NCBI GenBank assembly: GCA_024500155.1
Contig: CM044879.1
Span: 28,352,072-28,416,071 of the forward strand
DNA: 64,000 bases
DNA from: Chenopodium formosanum
Taxonomy: Eukaryota; Streptophyta; Magnoliopsida; Caryophyllales; Amaranthaceae
Direction: 5' to 3'
Below, piece by piece: positions 44,619 to 56,185 of this stretch. The notes beneath the pieces were generated by a model that saw only the letters and a program-made list of their open reading frames with translations, ran no database searches and was not told where the DNA came from. The position numbers were made by a program, and so were the translations under genes. Position 1 is the first letter of the stretch. Every line of letters starts with the position of its first letter.

Positions 44619-45928
44619 ATGGCGAAGAGAGAGAATGGAATTTCTTTCGATGGAATCATTGGAGCTATGCCGGTTTTTGCCAAGGAGCTTATTGCTGGTG
44701 GTGTTGCCGGTGGTGTTGCTAAGTCTGCCGTTGCACCTCTTGAACGAATTAAGATTCTTTTTCAGGTGAATTTCCGATCTTCAATTACTTTTAATTTTGT
44801 GTTTTGTTTTGTTTTGTTTATTATGGTTTGGATTCGATGATTTAGGGGTTTTATTATGAATTTTGCTTGATTTGAAGTTTGTTTGAGGTTATTTTTGATT
44901 TTGTGATGAAATTGATTTGTTATTGAGTGTAATTTGGATCGTAATTATGCAATTTAGGTTTGGATTGGTATTAGGTGATGTTTTTCTGGTTGTTAGATGA
45001 TAATAATCTTGAGGAAGTAGTTAGGAGGATAATTAACTGGTTGTTTTGATGGAATATAGTTGGAGGATATGTTGTTCTGTGAATGTAGCTTTTGTCAAAA
45101 TTAGGTGTAGAAGATAATGAAAAGGAAGTGTAATTTTTTTTTTTGAGAGAAAAAGGAAGTGTAATTTGCTGATGAATAGTATGAGTTTTTATTGAAGGAG
45201 GTTAAGTTGTGTGCTACTTAAAAAGTCCTGATAAATTGGAAATTCATTGCTGAGAAAAATAAGGTTATGGTATAATGGTGAAGTTTTGGCTGGATTCATT
45301 ATCTTTGGTGAAGACTGGACTTACCACATACCCCCAGGGAGGCGCCAGGCGGGGGAATACTTGTGACATTTCATTTGGGAAGGCAGTTGGTCCTTATGGT
45401 TAGAGATATATGAGAGTCTTGAGGTGCTTATTTAGAAGTCAGTAGGGTTGTGCAAAAAATCAGGAAAACTCAAACTGATATTTTGGGTTTAGTGTCAACT
45501 TTTTTGTCAATTTTAATATATTTATCAAAATAGAAATTGAAGATAGAACTGAATTATGAGTAACTGAATATCACTTGTACATAAGCTAAATTGCCATTCC
45601 TTTCGTGCGTGTTTGTTCTACATTTTATTCTGTATTTTATTCCCAATAGCACCCCCTCCATATCAAACACCACCTTTGGAACTGCAAATTACCAATTCAC
45701 CTTCACGGCTTCACCACAATCACCAAGATGCCGACAACCAACTACTAAAATGATTCAATGAGTAACAACCAAAATCCTCAAAAATCAACAAAACCCCAAG
45801 TCCTCTGCCTCTACCTCTACTCCCTCCCTCAACCAAGTTAAGCCTCTAAAGTCTAAACCATGATTATATCCTCATTTCTGCTTCCTTTAGTAGAGAGGGA
45901 AATCAAGGAAGAAAACATATGTGGTGAA

Positions 45929-45964
<36 letters not shown>

Positions 45965-48900
45965 GGGTAAGGGAAAACATTTGTAGACAATACTTAGCTA
46001 ACAATAACCTAGAGGAAGGGTAGGCCCATATTAGCTATTGAGTTTTACCCTAAAGGTTGCGATTTTGAAACCTTGTTGGCTATATTAGAACTCGAGGCTG
46101 AGATTGCTAATCACTTATGTTAGGAGAGTAGGAGAAAACAGGGAATGATAGAAGTATAGAACTGCTATGGTTCGATAGTTTGTTACAGAAATGATATCCG
46201 GGTATATAAGGAAATTAGTAAGGAGTTTGTTCAAATAGTCAAGTTCAAGTAAGGAGTCTAGTCTGGTTTGAATTTTTGTTTGTTTGAAGTTTGAACTTGA
46301 CCAGAAATACATTAATGTAAATCTCAGGGTACAAGTATGGATGTATGGTCAAGTTCAAACAAACAAGGAGATAAAATTAGATCAGACCAGACTAAAAAAA
46401 TTCAGACCAGTTTGCCTTACTTCAAGTTAAGAGCACGCTTAGAGTACCTTAGTGATCTTACGTACTTTTATTTGATATTGAGTGGGTTCAGCTGAGTATC
46501 TTTATTTTATTGAAGGACTGGGTGGTTGCACACTTGCACATGGCATTTTGATTGACTCAGCAACTATACGTCTTGTTTCCTTGACATATTCCGTGCTTTT
46601 ACAAGTTGTAGTGATTTTATTTAACATTTTTTCGTTATTTAATCACCTGAGTTATGCAAGGCCATAAGGGTTCCCCACGGAAACTTTAGTCTTTCAGCTA
46701 GAGCCTACCTTCATCATTATAGCTGAATTAAGCCGATGCGCGATAAAGACATTTGTTGAGCCCATTCAAAATCAGATGGGTCCTCCTTCCCCACTTTCCA
46801 AAAATTAACTTCAAGCTAGTTTATGTGGGATGCATCACTGATGTAATCGACCAATCATAATGACTAGAGTAAAATTCTTGTGTTTGCATAGGTTTTGGTG
46901 ATCTTTGAAGTCATTAGATTTTAAACTCCTCAGTGGTGAGGATCAATATGAGGATAGATCCTATGAAAATCAGGGTCGTTTCTGACTTTTTAGGGGCCTA
47001 AGGGCAAACTAACAATTAGGGGCCTAAGGGCAAACTAACAATTAGGGGCCCTATAAATTTAGGTGTTTGTACGATATACTAATTCTGCATTAATATAATA
47101 AAAACTATACTTTAATGTTGTACTCGTATTAAATTTAATGTGGATACCGGATATGAGATAGTCTAATTAAAGAGTTAATCTATAAAATTATTAACCCAAA
47201 AAAAAAAAAAAAATAGTCTCTTAAAAAATAGCAAAAAAAAGAAAAAATAGTCTCATGAAAAAATAGCAAAAAAAAGTCATGCAGACTGGAGTATTATATA
47301 TGGAGTACACGGCTTGGAAATACTCAAAATGAATAGTGTACTGTATTATTTATAAGAATTATTTAAAAAAAATACTATGTATTGTTTATAAGAATGATTA
47401 CAAATATCGTAACCTTTCCGTCTCATAATGTAATGCATGTATTCTATTTTTGATGTCTTAAAACTTGTGTTTATGGGTTATGTTTACATTTAAATTTTCT
47501 AATTCCCTATTTTACGTACTTTAACAATACTTACTTCAGTTTTGTAAGTGTCTCAAATTGATTTTTTATACTATATTATGGCATGAGAGTATTAAATAAG
47601 AAATTTGAAAGACATGTAAAAAGAAAAACATATAAAAAATAAATGAGGGAAAATTTTGAAACAAGTACAAAAAGAAAAACATGTAAAAATAAGGAAAACA
47701 TAAAATATCCAAAAAAAAAAAAAAAATGAAATTAGAAAGAAGAAAAAAATTAAAATTGAAACCAAAACATGACTAACAAGTCTCGAACCACAACATACAA
47801 GGCAAACTATACTCCACTAATTGTCCTGGTATAGCCATTGAGCTACTTTATTAATTTGTCTATCAAAATAGGAGTATTTTTTTAGTATGTTAAGTTTGTT
47901 TCTACAGAAACTGGGCTTTTGGTTTGGGTGCCCTGGTTGACCGCCCCGGCTGCCCTGGCCAGCTACGCTGTGATGAAAATTAGGAATGAAGATGCCTTAT
48001 ATAGCTACATACCCTTGAATGAGACATGAGCTGAGACTAACTTTTAAGTTTCTCTTAGACTATATTTGATCTTAGGCCATCTGATATGTATAAAGTCCAT
48101 AGAAAAAAGTTCACTGAACTCAATCATTTTAATAGCTTCACGAATCACGATAACATCATAATAAAAGACTTTGGTCTAAATGAACCCGAAATTTTGATCA
48201 ATTTGTAAGAAGAGATGGAATTCAATCTCTGAAGTCTATACTTGCTATATGTAAATTCATTCTTTTTCCTTTATAACTATTCTCTTGACGGCCCTATAAA
48301 TAATGATCTTTTGTCATACCTTCTAGCTTCTTTGTGAACTTTCGTGGTATAACAAAGAAGCTAGAAGGTATAAAAAAGATCACTATTTTGTGCATCTACT
48401 AATTTGAAAAATTCACAAAGAAGCTAGAGGTATAAAACAAGATCATTATTATTTTGCACATCTACTAATTTGAAAAGTTAATCTACATTTGACTATAACG
48501 TATGTCACCTTTTGATGTTTTGCAGACAAGACAAGCAGAATTCAAAAGTATTGGTTTGAAAGGGTCAGTTACTAAAATAGCTAGAACAGAGGGAATACTC
48601 GGTTTCTACAGGTGGAAATTTTGATCCCAGATACATTTTACCAAGGGGGTAATATTTAGACAAACTCCAATTTTGTTTAAATTAAAGTGAATTAGCTGTT
48701 TGCGTTAACTTTTTGGCTCTATTTAGACTGGATTTAACTTTTATGAAAAAAAATCAAACATCAAGTTAGGCTAGGATTCAAGATTTAGGATCCAAGTTTA
48801 AGTTGAATAATTCGTCTTTGCTATTAGTAATTTTCGGTTTTTGAATTTGATATTCGTTTCAATGATTATATTGCTATTATTACCCCCGTTTCATATCATT

Positions 48901-49171
48901 TGCAACCTTTGCCAAAAATGGATGTTTCATATAATTGAACAAATGTTTTCTTTCCTTTTTGAGTTGTCATTTGTCTGCATCTCTTTCCTCATCACATGCA
49001 TCTCTATCTTTTGCTCTCCATTTAACACTCAAATACAAATTTTGCCTAGAAGCCCGTGTAATCCTCTAAAGGTGTAAATAATAAGAAACACAAGGAGTAG
49101 TTAGATTTCACAAGACTCAAATCAATTCAGAACTGGACCGATTTTCTTTCTTTCTTTTTTTTTTTTTTAAG

Positions 49172-49207
<36 letters not shown>

Positions 49208-52200
49208 TTTTTTTTTTTTGGTGTTGGGGGGAGGGGGGGGGGGGTGGTCTATGTAAAGTGAAAATAATTTTGGAATTCAGTTTGGGTATAACTATAGTAT
49301 GTCAATCAATCAATCAATCAAAGCCTTAATCCCAAAAGTGGGGTCGGCTAACATGAACCAAATTTGATTATTCCGTGTAGTCATCAACATAAATCTTTCT
49401 CCTCCATCCCTTACGATCCAAAACTTCATCCTCACGTAAATCCATGCACTTCATATCCTTCCTCACTCCTTCCAACCAAGTCATCTTTGGTCTCCCTCTT
49501 CCTCGTTTAATCCCTCCATGGTCCCACTCTTCCACTCTTCGCACCGGTGCACCCTCGGGTCTCCGTCTTACATGTCCAAACCAACGCAGACGATTTTCCC
49601 TTAATTTATCTACAATGCCCGCCACACCTACTTTCTTGCGAATAACCTCATTTCTGATTCTATCTCTTAAAGTGTTTCCACACATCCACCTTAACATGCG
49701 CATTTCCGTAACCTCCATCTTTTTAATATGCTCTTTCTTAGAAGCCCAACATTCTGTACCATAGAGCAACACTGGTCTTATGGCAGTCCTGTAGAATTTT
49801 CCCTTCAACTTTAAGGGAATGCTGCGGTCGCATAGCACTCCCGTGGCCGCTCTCCATTTAAGCCACCCTGACTTAATCCTGTGGGTCACGTCTTGATCAA
49901 TGTCACCATTCTTCTGGATGATCGACCCTAGGTACTTAAAACATTCACTCATGGTCAAATCCTTTCCATCCAAACTCACCACTTCATTGCTTGTCCCCCT
50001 CTGAGTGCCAAAACGACATACCAAATATTCAGTCTTACTCCGACTTAGCTTAAACCCTCTAGATTCCAACCTTTGCCTCCATTGCTCCAACTTGACATTA
50101 ACCCCATCCTTAGTCTCATCCACCAAAACGATATCATCTGCGAACAGCATACACCATGGAACCTCATCTTGAATTGGTCTAGTTAATTCGTCTAGAACCG
50201 TTGCAAAAAGAAAAGGGCTTAATGCAGACCCTTGATGCAATCCGATTGTAATAGGGAAATCTTTTGTCAACCCTCCGCATGTCCTCACATTTGTTGACAC
50301 ATCCCGATACATATCCTTAACTAGGTCTACATACCTTCGTGGGATACCTTTCTTCAACATTGCCCACCAAAGTATCTCTCTTGGCACCTTGTCATATGCC
50401 TTCTCTAAATCAATAAAGACCATATGAAGATCTTTCTTCTTTACCCTATAAAACTCCATCATTTGTCTTATCAAATGGATTGCCTCCATAGTAGATCTCC
50501 CAGGCATAAAACCAAATTGGTTATCTGAAATGCTTGTGCATGCCCTCAACCTTTGTTCAATCACCCTTTCCCACAACTTCATAGTATGGCTCATAAGCTT
50601 AATTCCTCGATAGTTAGAACAATCTTGAGCGTCTCCTTTGTTTTTATAAACCGGGACCAAGGTGCTCTTCCTCCAATCTTGTGGGATCCTTGTAGCCGTC
50701 CATATCTTGTTGAAAAGGTTTGTTAACCAATCAATACCAATCTTACCCAAACACCTCCACACCTCTATCGGTACCCCATCAGGGCCAACCGCCTTCTTAG
50801 GTTTCATCTTCCTCAGTGCAATCTCCACCTCTACTCTCCTAATCCTTCGCACATACTCCATGTTGATTTCTTCATCACTCATAGAGGTATCTCCTATCAC
50901 AACTCCATTACTTCCATTAAATAATTCATCGAAGTACCCCTTCCACCTGTCCTTGATGTCCTCCTCTTGCACTAGGACCATTTGGTTCTTATCTTTGACA
51001 CACTTCACCATGCCAATATCCTTCCTTGCCTCTTGTCTTCTCTTTGCCATCTTATAAATGATCCTTTCTCCCTCCTTGGAATCAAGCTTTTCATAAACCT
51101 CCTGATATGCCTTTTCTTTTGCTTGGCGAACAGCTGCCTTTGCCTTACTCTTAGCCTCCTTATACGCTGCAAAGGTTTCATCACTCCTACATTTTCCTAA
51201 GGCTTGATAGCATTCCCTTTTTTGCTTAATTACTGCTTTCACCTCTTCATTCCACCACGAAGTATCTCTCTGTACCGAAGTTCTTCCCCTTACTTCCCCT
51301 AAGACCTCTTTGGCCACTCTTAGGAAACAGTTCTTCATTCGTAACCAGGTCATGTCCGGATCCACCTCTCCATCCCAATCCGCTTCTTCAATTACCTTTT
51401 CTGTAAAAACCTTAGCTTTTGCATCCCTTAGGGTCCACCATCTTATCCTTGGTTCTTCTTGTCTAACTTTTTTCTTCGCCTTCTCTTTCAGACGAATAGT
51501 CATTACCAATAGCCGGTGTTGGGTGACCACACTCTCCCCTGGGATAACCTTACAGTTTATGCAACTTTGTCTATCTATGCTCCTTGTGAGCAGGAAGTCT
51601 ATTTGAGTTGCATTTGCTCCATTCCGAAAAGTTATCAAGTGTGAATCCCTCTTCTTAAACCAAGTATTAGCCAAAATTAAATCATATGATTGGGCAAAAT
51701 CCATAATAGCTTCACCACCGGCGTCCCTCTGCCCATACCCAAAGCCTCCATGGACACTCTCATAGCCATCTCGGCTCGCCCCAACGTGCCCATTTAGATC
51801 CCCTCCAATATATAACTTCTCTGAGTGGTGGACACCCTGCACCACCTCGTCTAGGTCCTCCCAAAATTGTCGTTTCTCTTCTGCATCTAAACCCACTTGG
51901 GGAGCATAAGCACTGATAACATTCACAATCTCCTTGCCACATAGCAACTTCAGCCTTATCAACCTATCGTTCTTCCGATAGACCTCGATCACCTCTGTTG
52001 CCAACCTCTCATCGAGAACCACACCAACTCCGTTCCTAGCTCCACCATTCCTTGTTCTGTGGCTCGTTTCTTGCCCAACATACCATACCTTATACCCCAA
52101 AACCAAGCCTCGAGCTCCTTCTCCTGTCCATCTTGTCTCTTGGAGGCACATGATGTTCACGCGTCGTCTTTTCATTACTTCTACCAATTCTGCTGATTTT

Positions 52201-54071
52201 CCCGTAAGAGACCCCACATTCCAAGAACCAATCCGCAAACTAAATTCTTTTCTCCCACGCTCCCTCCTGATCCCAACTCCAAGTCCTTGATTATTTGACA
52301 CCACAATTGGGCAATATGGCGCGTCGCTTCTGGGCGACGACCTAGCAACCCTTACATACTTATCACTGCACCCGGGTCTGGGAAGTGCAGCGCGTCGCTC
52401 AGTAGGGAACGCCCCAATGGCACGCCCTTGCTCATTTGACACCACACTCGGGCAATGTGGCGCGTCGCTTCTGGGCGACGACCTAGCAACCCTTGCATAC
52501 TTATCACTACACCCGGGTCTAGGAAGTGCAGCGCGTCGCTGAGTAGGGAACGCCCCCACGAAAATATCTGTTTGGCTCATGTCATGGGATGTGACGAAGT
52601 TTTATACTGGCTGTCACTGGCCTACCGTAACCCTCCTCCTTTATCCAGGCTTGGGACTGGCAGCGGGAATGAAACACTTTAAATTTGGTTGACTTGACAT
52701 AATCTGGATTTAACTTGTTATTTAAAATTGAACCACTTTGGGTTGGGCATTGGAAATTTTTGTATCCCGTTATCACTGTCTCCTAACTATTTATACTGAG
52801 TGGATTATGTTGTTACTCGGTAACATAACTCTTATAAGGGTGTTCTTGCCAACTTCAGAGGAAATGGGGCAAGTGTTGCACGAATCGTTCCTTATGCTGC
52901 GCTGCATTACATGGCATATGAGGAGTACAGGCGATGGATAATTCTTGCTTACCCTGATGTCTGGAAAGGCCCAGTGCTTGACCTTGTTGCAGGATCTTTT
53001 GCTGGTGGAACTGCTGTTCTTTTTACATATCCCCTTGATTTAGTGCGGACCAAGTTGGCTTATCAGGTAAACACATGGACAAACAGCTAATGGTTCTTTC
53101 CTTAGAAAATATTCTATTGGTGTCTTGTTTCAACTTTCATGGAAATGTTCTAGTATTCATAAAATGTCTCATAGTGGCTGAATGTGGGGTTTATTTATAG
53201 CACAGGTTGTTGGATCTTCCAATTTAAATGTTAAAGGCCTTATCCATCATGAACAATTGTATAAAGGAATTCGTGACTGCTTTTCCATGACATATAAAGA
53301 AGCTGGTTGGAAAGGTCTTTACCGGGGAGTAGGTGTGCTGTTTACATGAAATTGTGTGTTTAACTATGTCGACATTTGATGGTTTTTTATTTACATGTTC
53401 TATTTCTTTGTCAGCACCATCACTTTATGGTATATTCCCATACGCGGGATTAAAATTTTACTTCTACGAGGAGATGAAGAGGCATGTACCTGAGGAACAC
53501 AAAAAAGATATATTGGTGAAATTGACATGCGGCTCTGTAGCTGGATTATTGGGCCAAACCTTCACATATCCTCTTGATGTTGTTAGGCGGCAAATGCAGG
53601 TAGCTCAGCTCTACCTTCTAGACTTTGGATGTGATATCTATAAATTTATGTGGTTTAGATGTTGTAGAACCCTAAAGGGCTGAAAAGAGCATTTTTTGAC
53701 AGGTTGAGCGGATGTCTAATGCTAGTAATGGAAAGGGAACTCTAGACACACTTGTCGCAATAGCTCGAGAGCAAGGATGGAAGCATTTGTTCTCAGGGCT
53801 AAGTCTGAATTATTTGAAGGTAACTAACTAAGCTACGGATCTCTTCTAAATTTCAAATGCCTTCCAACCCAAAATATGCTTTACTATCGAGATATCTAGT
53901 TTACGTGCATTGTCATTGACTTTTGTGCTTCAGGTTGTGCCCTCGGTGGCAATTGGCTTCACTGTGTACGATTCAATGAAATCGTTCCTGCAAGTTCCCT
54001 CACGAGATGAAGCCATTATTGAGGTGGCTTCCAGTCATACAAATAACCAAACATCGTCCCTGCATTCTTAA
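44619..54071 (+). CDS. CoAc: Mitochondrial coenzyme A carrier (SLC25 family), seven exons
   Basis: Exons 44619-44765, 48526-48611, 52859-53066, 53206-53332, 53415-53599, 53703-53819 and 53934-54071 join in phase with GT/AG borders to give 335 residues. The three mitochondrial-carrier signatures are present: PLERIKILFQ in exon 1, PLDLVRTKLAYQ in exon 3 and PLDVVRRQMQ in exon 5. VFAKELIAGGVAGGVAKSAV, GNGASVARIVPYAALHYMAYEEYR and APSLYGIFPYAGLKFYFYEEMK closely resemble the plant CoA transporters (Arabidopsis At1g14560/At4g26180), which import CoA across the inner mitochondrial membrane. The length fits the family. Introns 1 and 2 are unusually long (3.8 and 4.2 kb); intron 2 holds an antisense RTE LINE. 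The exon frames show no damage, so the gene is probably functional. Confidence 0.93.
44766..48525 (+). other. CoA carrier intron 1, repeat fragments
   Basis: No second gene. It contains a T32 run (45932-45963), a tandem pair of AGGGGCCTAAGGGCAAACTA units at about 46990-47045, and a GC-rich patch at 47915-47970 (GGTGCCCTGGTTGACCGCCC). The last two may be the ends of one old DNA element of about 1 kb. A strong hairpin lies at 48303-48384. Confidence 0.4.
48303..48384. repeat. Strong hairpin in CoA carrier intron 1, plus a third copy
   Basis: CATACCTTCTAGCTTCTTTG (about 48314-48333) pairs with CAAAGAAGCTAGAAGGTAT (48353-48371), and the stem extends to about 31 bp with only a small bulge and a loop of about 18 bases. 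A third copy of the right arm (CACAAAGAAGCTAGAGGTAT and following ATCTACTAATTTGAAAA) is repeated directly at 48414-48480. The structure lies 140 bp before exon 2. Confidence 0.75.
49302..52668 (-). mobile_element. RTE-clade LINE in intron 2 of the CoA carrier gene (antisense)
   Basis: The element has a single long ORF and ends, in its own orientation, with GGCTTTGATTGATTGATTGA at 49325-49302, the short tandem-repeat 3' tail typical of RTE LINEs rather than a poly(A). Its 5' leader (AAAGGAGGAGGGTTACGGTA on the minus strand) resembles other plant RTE elements. The right border is approximate and I found no clear target duplication. Confidence 0.85.
49368..52580 (-). CDS. RTE LINE ORF: AP endonuclease and reverse transcriptase, 1,070 aa
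   Basis: This frame has no stop. The endonuclease (about 112-350) has IGSWNVGSLTGKSAELVEVM, CLQETRW with its metal-binding Glu, GGDLNGHVG and a QHRLLVM region. The RT has KAVGPDGVPIEVW, FIDLEKAYDKVPREI, GLHQGSALSPFLFA and CMLFADDIVLVDE, and a C-terminal CGNTLRDRIRN-EVIRKKVGVAG...RWFGHVRRRP block seen across plant RTE proteins. The first 100 residues hold a 47-residue direct duplication (GAFPTxRRAALPRPGCSDKY twice). An intact ORF suggests a recent insertion. Lying antisense in an intron, it need not harm the host gene, though it lengthens the pre-mRNA by over 3 kb. Confidence 0.9.
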   Translation of the reverse strand: MSQTDIFVGAFPTQRRAALPRPGCSDKYARVARSSPRSDAPHCPSVVSNEQGRAIGAFPTERRAALPRPGCSDKYVRVARSSPRSDAPYCPIVVSNNQGLGVGIRRERGRKEFSLRIGSWNVGSLTGKSAELVEVMKRRRVNIMCLQETRWTGEGARGLVLGYKVWYVGQETSHRTRNGGARNGVGVVLDERLATEVIEVYRKNDRLIRLKLLCGKEIVNVISAYAPQVGLDAEEKRQFWEDLDEVVQGVHHSEKLYIGGDLNGHVGASRDGYESVHGGFGYGQRDAGGEAIMDFAQSYDLILANTWFKKRDSHLITFRNGANATQIDFLLTRSIDRQSCINCKVIPGESVVTQHRLLVMTIRLKEKAKKKVRQEEPRIRWWTLRDAKAKVFTEKVIEEADWDGEVDPDMTWLRMKNCFLRVAKEVLGEVRGRTSVQRDTSWWNEEVKAVIKQKRECYQALGKCRSDETFAAYKEAKSKAKAAVRQAKEKAYQEVYEKLDSKEGERIIYKMAKRRQEARKDIGMVKCVKDKNQMVLVQEEDIKDRWKGYFDELFNGSNGVVIGDTSMSDEEINMEYVRRIRRVEVEIALRKMKPKKAVGPDGVPIEVWRCLGKIGIDWLTNLFNKIWTATRIPQDWRKSTLVPVYKNKGDAQDCSNYRGIKLMSHTMKLWERVIEQRLRACTSISDNQFGFMPGRSTMEAIHLIRQMMEFYRVKKKDLHMVFIDLEKAYDKVPREILWWAMLKKGIPRRYVDLVKDMYRDVSTNVRTCGGLTKDFPITIGLHQGSALSPFLFATVLDELTRPIQDEVPWCMLFADDIVLVDETKDGVNVKLEQWRQRLESRGFKLSRSKTEYLVCRFGTQRGTSNEVVSLDGKDLTMSECFKYLGSIIQKNGDIDQDVTHRIKSGWLKWRAATGVLCDRSIPLKLKGKFYRTAIRPVLLYGTECWASKKEHIKKMEVTEMRMLRWMCGNTLRDRIRNEVIRKKVGVAGIVDKLRENRLRWFGHVRRRPEGAPVRRVEEWDHGGIKRGRGRPKMTWLEGVRKDMKCMDLREDEVLDRKGWRRKIYVDDYTE

Positions 54072-54835
54072 AAGGGATTCATTATATCATACTTATACAC
54101 CGATTCAGTATAGCATTGTGTAATTCAATTGTATGTAGGTATCATTATTGACTTCAGTTGTATATAGGAACTGTCTCGTTATTACTGCTTATTGTATCTA
54201 TCTTCCCAACATTCAAGTCATATAAATGAATGTTAGGAATGAAATGATAAGGATTTTTGCCTAGTGAAATGAAGTAATTAAAGATATTTTAACAGTCTTT
54301 AAATTTTTTCCTTATTTTGCTAGTCTAATCTGGTGTAGATCTTTGCAGCGTCTTCATAATTTGTAGGGAGCTTGAAGTGAATAATTTAGTTTGATTCGTC
54401 CCGTACGTAGTTCAATATGATGCCACAGCGATTGTGCCTACACTGAGAGGGTGCTAATCTATGCCAGGTTAATCAACCAATTACAATTTCACTATTTTTC
54501 ATCTCTTCTGTAATCAATCTCAGGAAAAAATATGGTTACAGTAGTAATGATGATGTGTAGTTATGACTTCATTATTGGCTTTTCTTAGTGCTCATTATTG
54601 GATTTTGAGCCCTTTCAATTTAGACTATTTATACACTTTGGTTGATAGCTTTTAGGCTGTGCTTGTTTAAAATAAAACTTTTTCAAATGAATTTTATGTA
54701 TTATGGAAGTACATTGCAATGGAAATCACATCTTCAACTTGATATTTATGTGTTTGTTTCTTTGCTAGGAAAGTTATACTAGAAAAAAAGAAGGTAAGGG
54801 AATAGAGAGGAAAGTTGATATTCCTTTAGTTTCAA
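54072..54835. other. CoA carrier 3' UTR and intergenic sequence
   Basis: No coding frame. Candidate polyadenylation context (CATATAAATGAATG) lies at about 54218-54232. Nothing else recognised. Confidence 0.4.
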
Positions 54836-55114
54836 CTAGGTTAAAATCCCGTGCAATGCACGGTTGTTAAATATTTTTTACAATAACATTAATACTACAT
54901 AAAGTATAAAAAAAATATTCATAAATATTTCATTTGAGTATATAAGGAATATGATTGTCAAAGTGGAAAGAAAATATCATACAGTATAAATAGTTTACTT
55001 TTAGATTTTGCCAAAAAAAAAAAAAAAGAGAGAGAAGTAAAAAAGGCGGGAAAATTTTTCACAAGGTTATGACAAGTGTCATGGAAAGATTTGCTTTTAG
55101 TATAGGTTAATAGA
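54836..55114 (-). mobile_element. Small non-autonomous Helitron
   Basis: On the minus strand it starts TCTATTAACCTATACTAAAAG and ends with a CCGTGC-ATT-GCACGG hairpin, then GATTTTAACCTAG. The 5' TC, the hairpin about 10 bases before CTAG, and insertion between A and T are Helitron hallmarks. The 279-bp interior shares ATGACAC-TGTCAT with the second copy at 56740-57219. It has no Rep/helicase, so it is non-autonomous. Confidence 0.75.
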
Positions 55115-55180
55115 TTATTCTATTTTATTTTGTATTTACTTCCCTATGGAATACATTTTCTTAAAAACAAATTATATATA

Positions 55181-55440
55181 CTCCCTCCACTTCGTAATAA
55201 CCGCAATACTTTGACTTTTGTACTATTCATATGCTTACTTTGACTACAAATTTTACCTATATAAAAATGACATATGTTGATATAGAAAACATCTTTGGAT
55301 TAGTCTTTAATAAATTACATTAACCTTTTATGCTAATTAATAATATAGAATTACAAATATATATATATATATATATGGTTAAAATTGTGCATTGGCATGT
55401 GTGGCGATCAAAATGTTGCGATTATTATGAAATAGAGGGG
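55181..55440. mobile_element. Stowaway MITE
   Basis: 260 bp flanked by TA on both sides. CTCCCTCCACTTCGTAATAA at the left faces TTATTATGAAATAGAGGGG at the right, and the similarity continues inward (CCGCAATACTTTGA with TCAAAATGTTGCG). A short (TA)n run lies inside. Confidence 0.75.
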
Positions 55441-55479
55441 TATAAAAAAAGAAACACTATTGAGGCATAGCCTTCCCAA

Positions 55480-55980
55480 ATAACATATGTAAGTGTCTCA
55501 CATTGAGAAAAGAAAATAAATTTAAACACTTTATAAGGCTAAGGGACTACTCCCATTGCCATTTAATTATAGGATGAAACCTCCTTGGACTTGTAAAGTG
55601 AACTCGTTCTTATGGTGACAGGTGCGACCCATTCATGTATTTAACATGGCATCATAGATAGGCCCATGGTGGGACCTTTAATGGCTGTAATATACTCTAG
55701 GCCAAATTGAATGGGTCCATATGAGGGAAAGTGTGAAAATGCACTATGGTCCCATGAAACATCACATGTGACCTGATACAAACAGTCAAACATTGTCAGA
55801 TACAAAGATGGTCATGAGGAAAAAGATTGTTGGCAGGATGGCAAGCCACAATGCTTTAAATGTCAAAATTTGGGCATTTGACAAAGAATTGTAGGTTCCC
55901 AAATGATGATCAAGCCTCTATTCTAACATAAGTGGTTGTGGAAGAAAATTTATTTAAGAATTATATGAGTGAGATTTGCA
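55480..55980 (+). mobile_element. Ty1/copia remnant: LTR-like piece, degenerate primer site and gag zinc knuckle
   Basis: TGTCTCACATTGAGAAAAG and TATAAGGCTAAGGGACTACT resemble the start of plant copia LTRs. TGGCATCATAGAT at about 55649 resembles the tRNA-Met primer site. At about 55852-55896 the sequence encodes CFKCQNLG-HLTKNC, a CCHC gag knuckle, but one base is missing within Gly-His and breaks the frame. Codons with ENLFKNYMSEICTIERSAPK follow. A strongly decayed fragment; a T57 run begins at 56006. Confidence 0.5.
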
Positions 55981-56000
55981 CCATAGAGAGAAGTGCTCCA

Positions 56001-56062
<62 letters not shown>

Positions 56063-56185
56063 GTGAGATGCATAAACAAATCAAAATAGAAATGAAAGAG
56101 AGTTTATCATGATGATACTCACAAATTTAAAGCAAGGGGGTGTGATGAGTTATACTTCAAATTGATAGAGTTATGAGAAAGAGAA

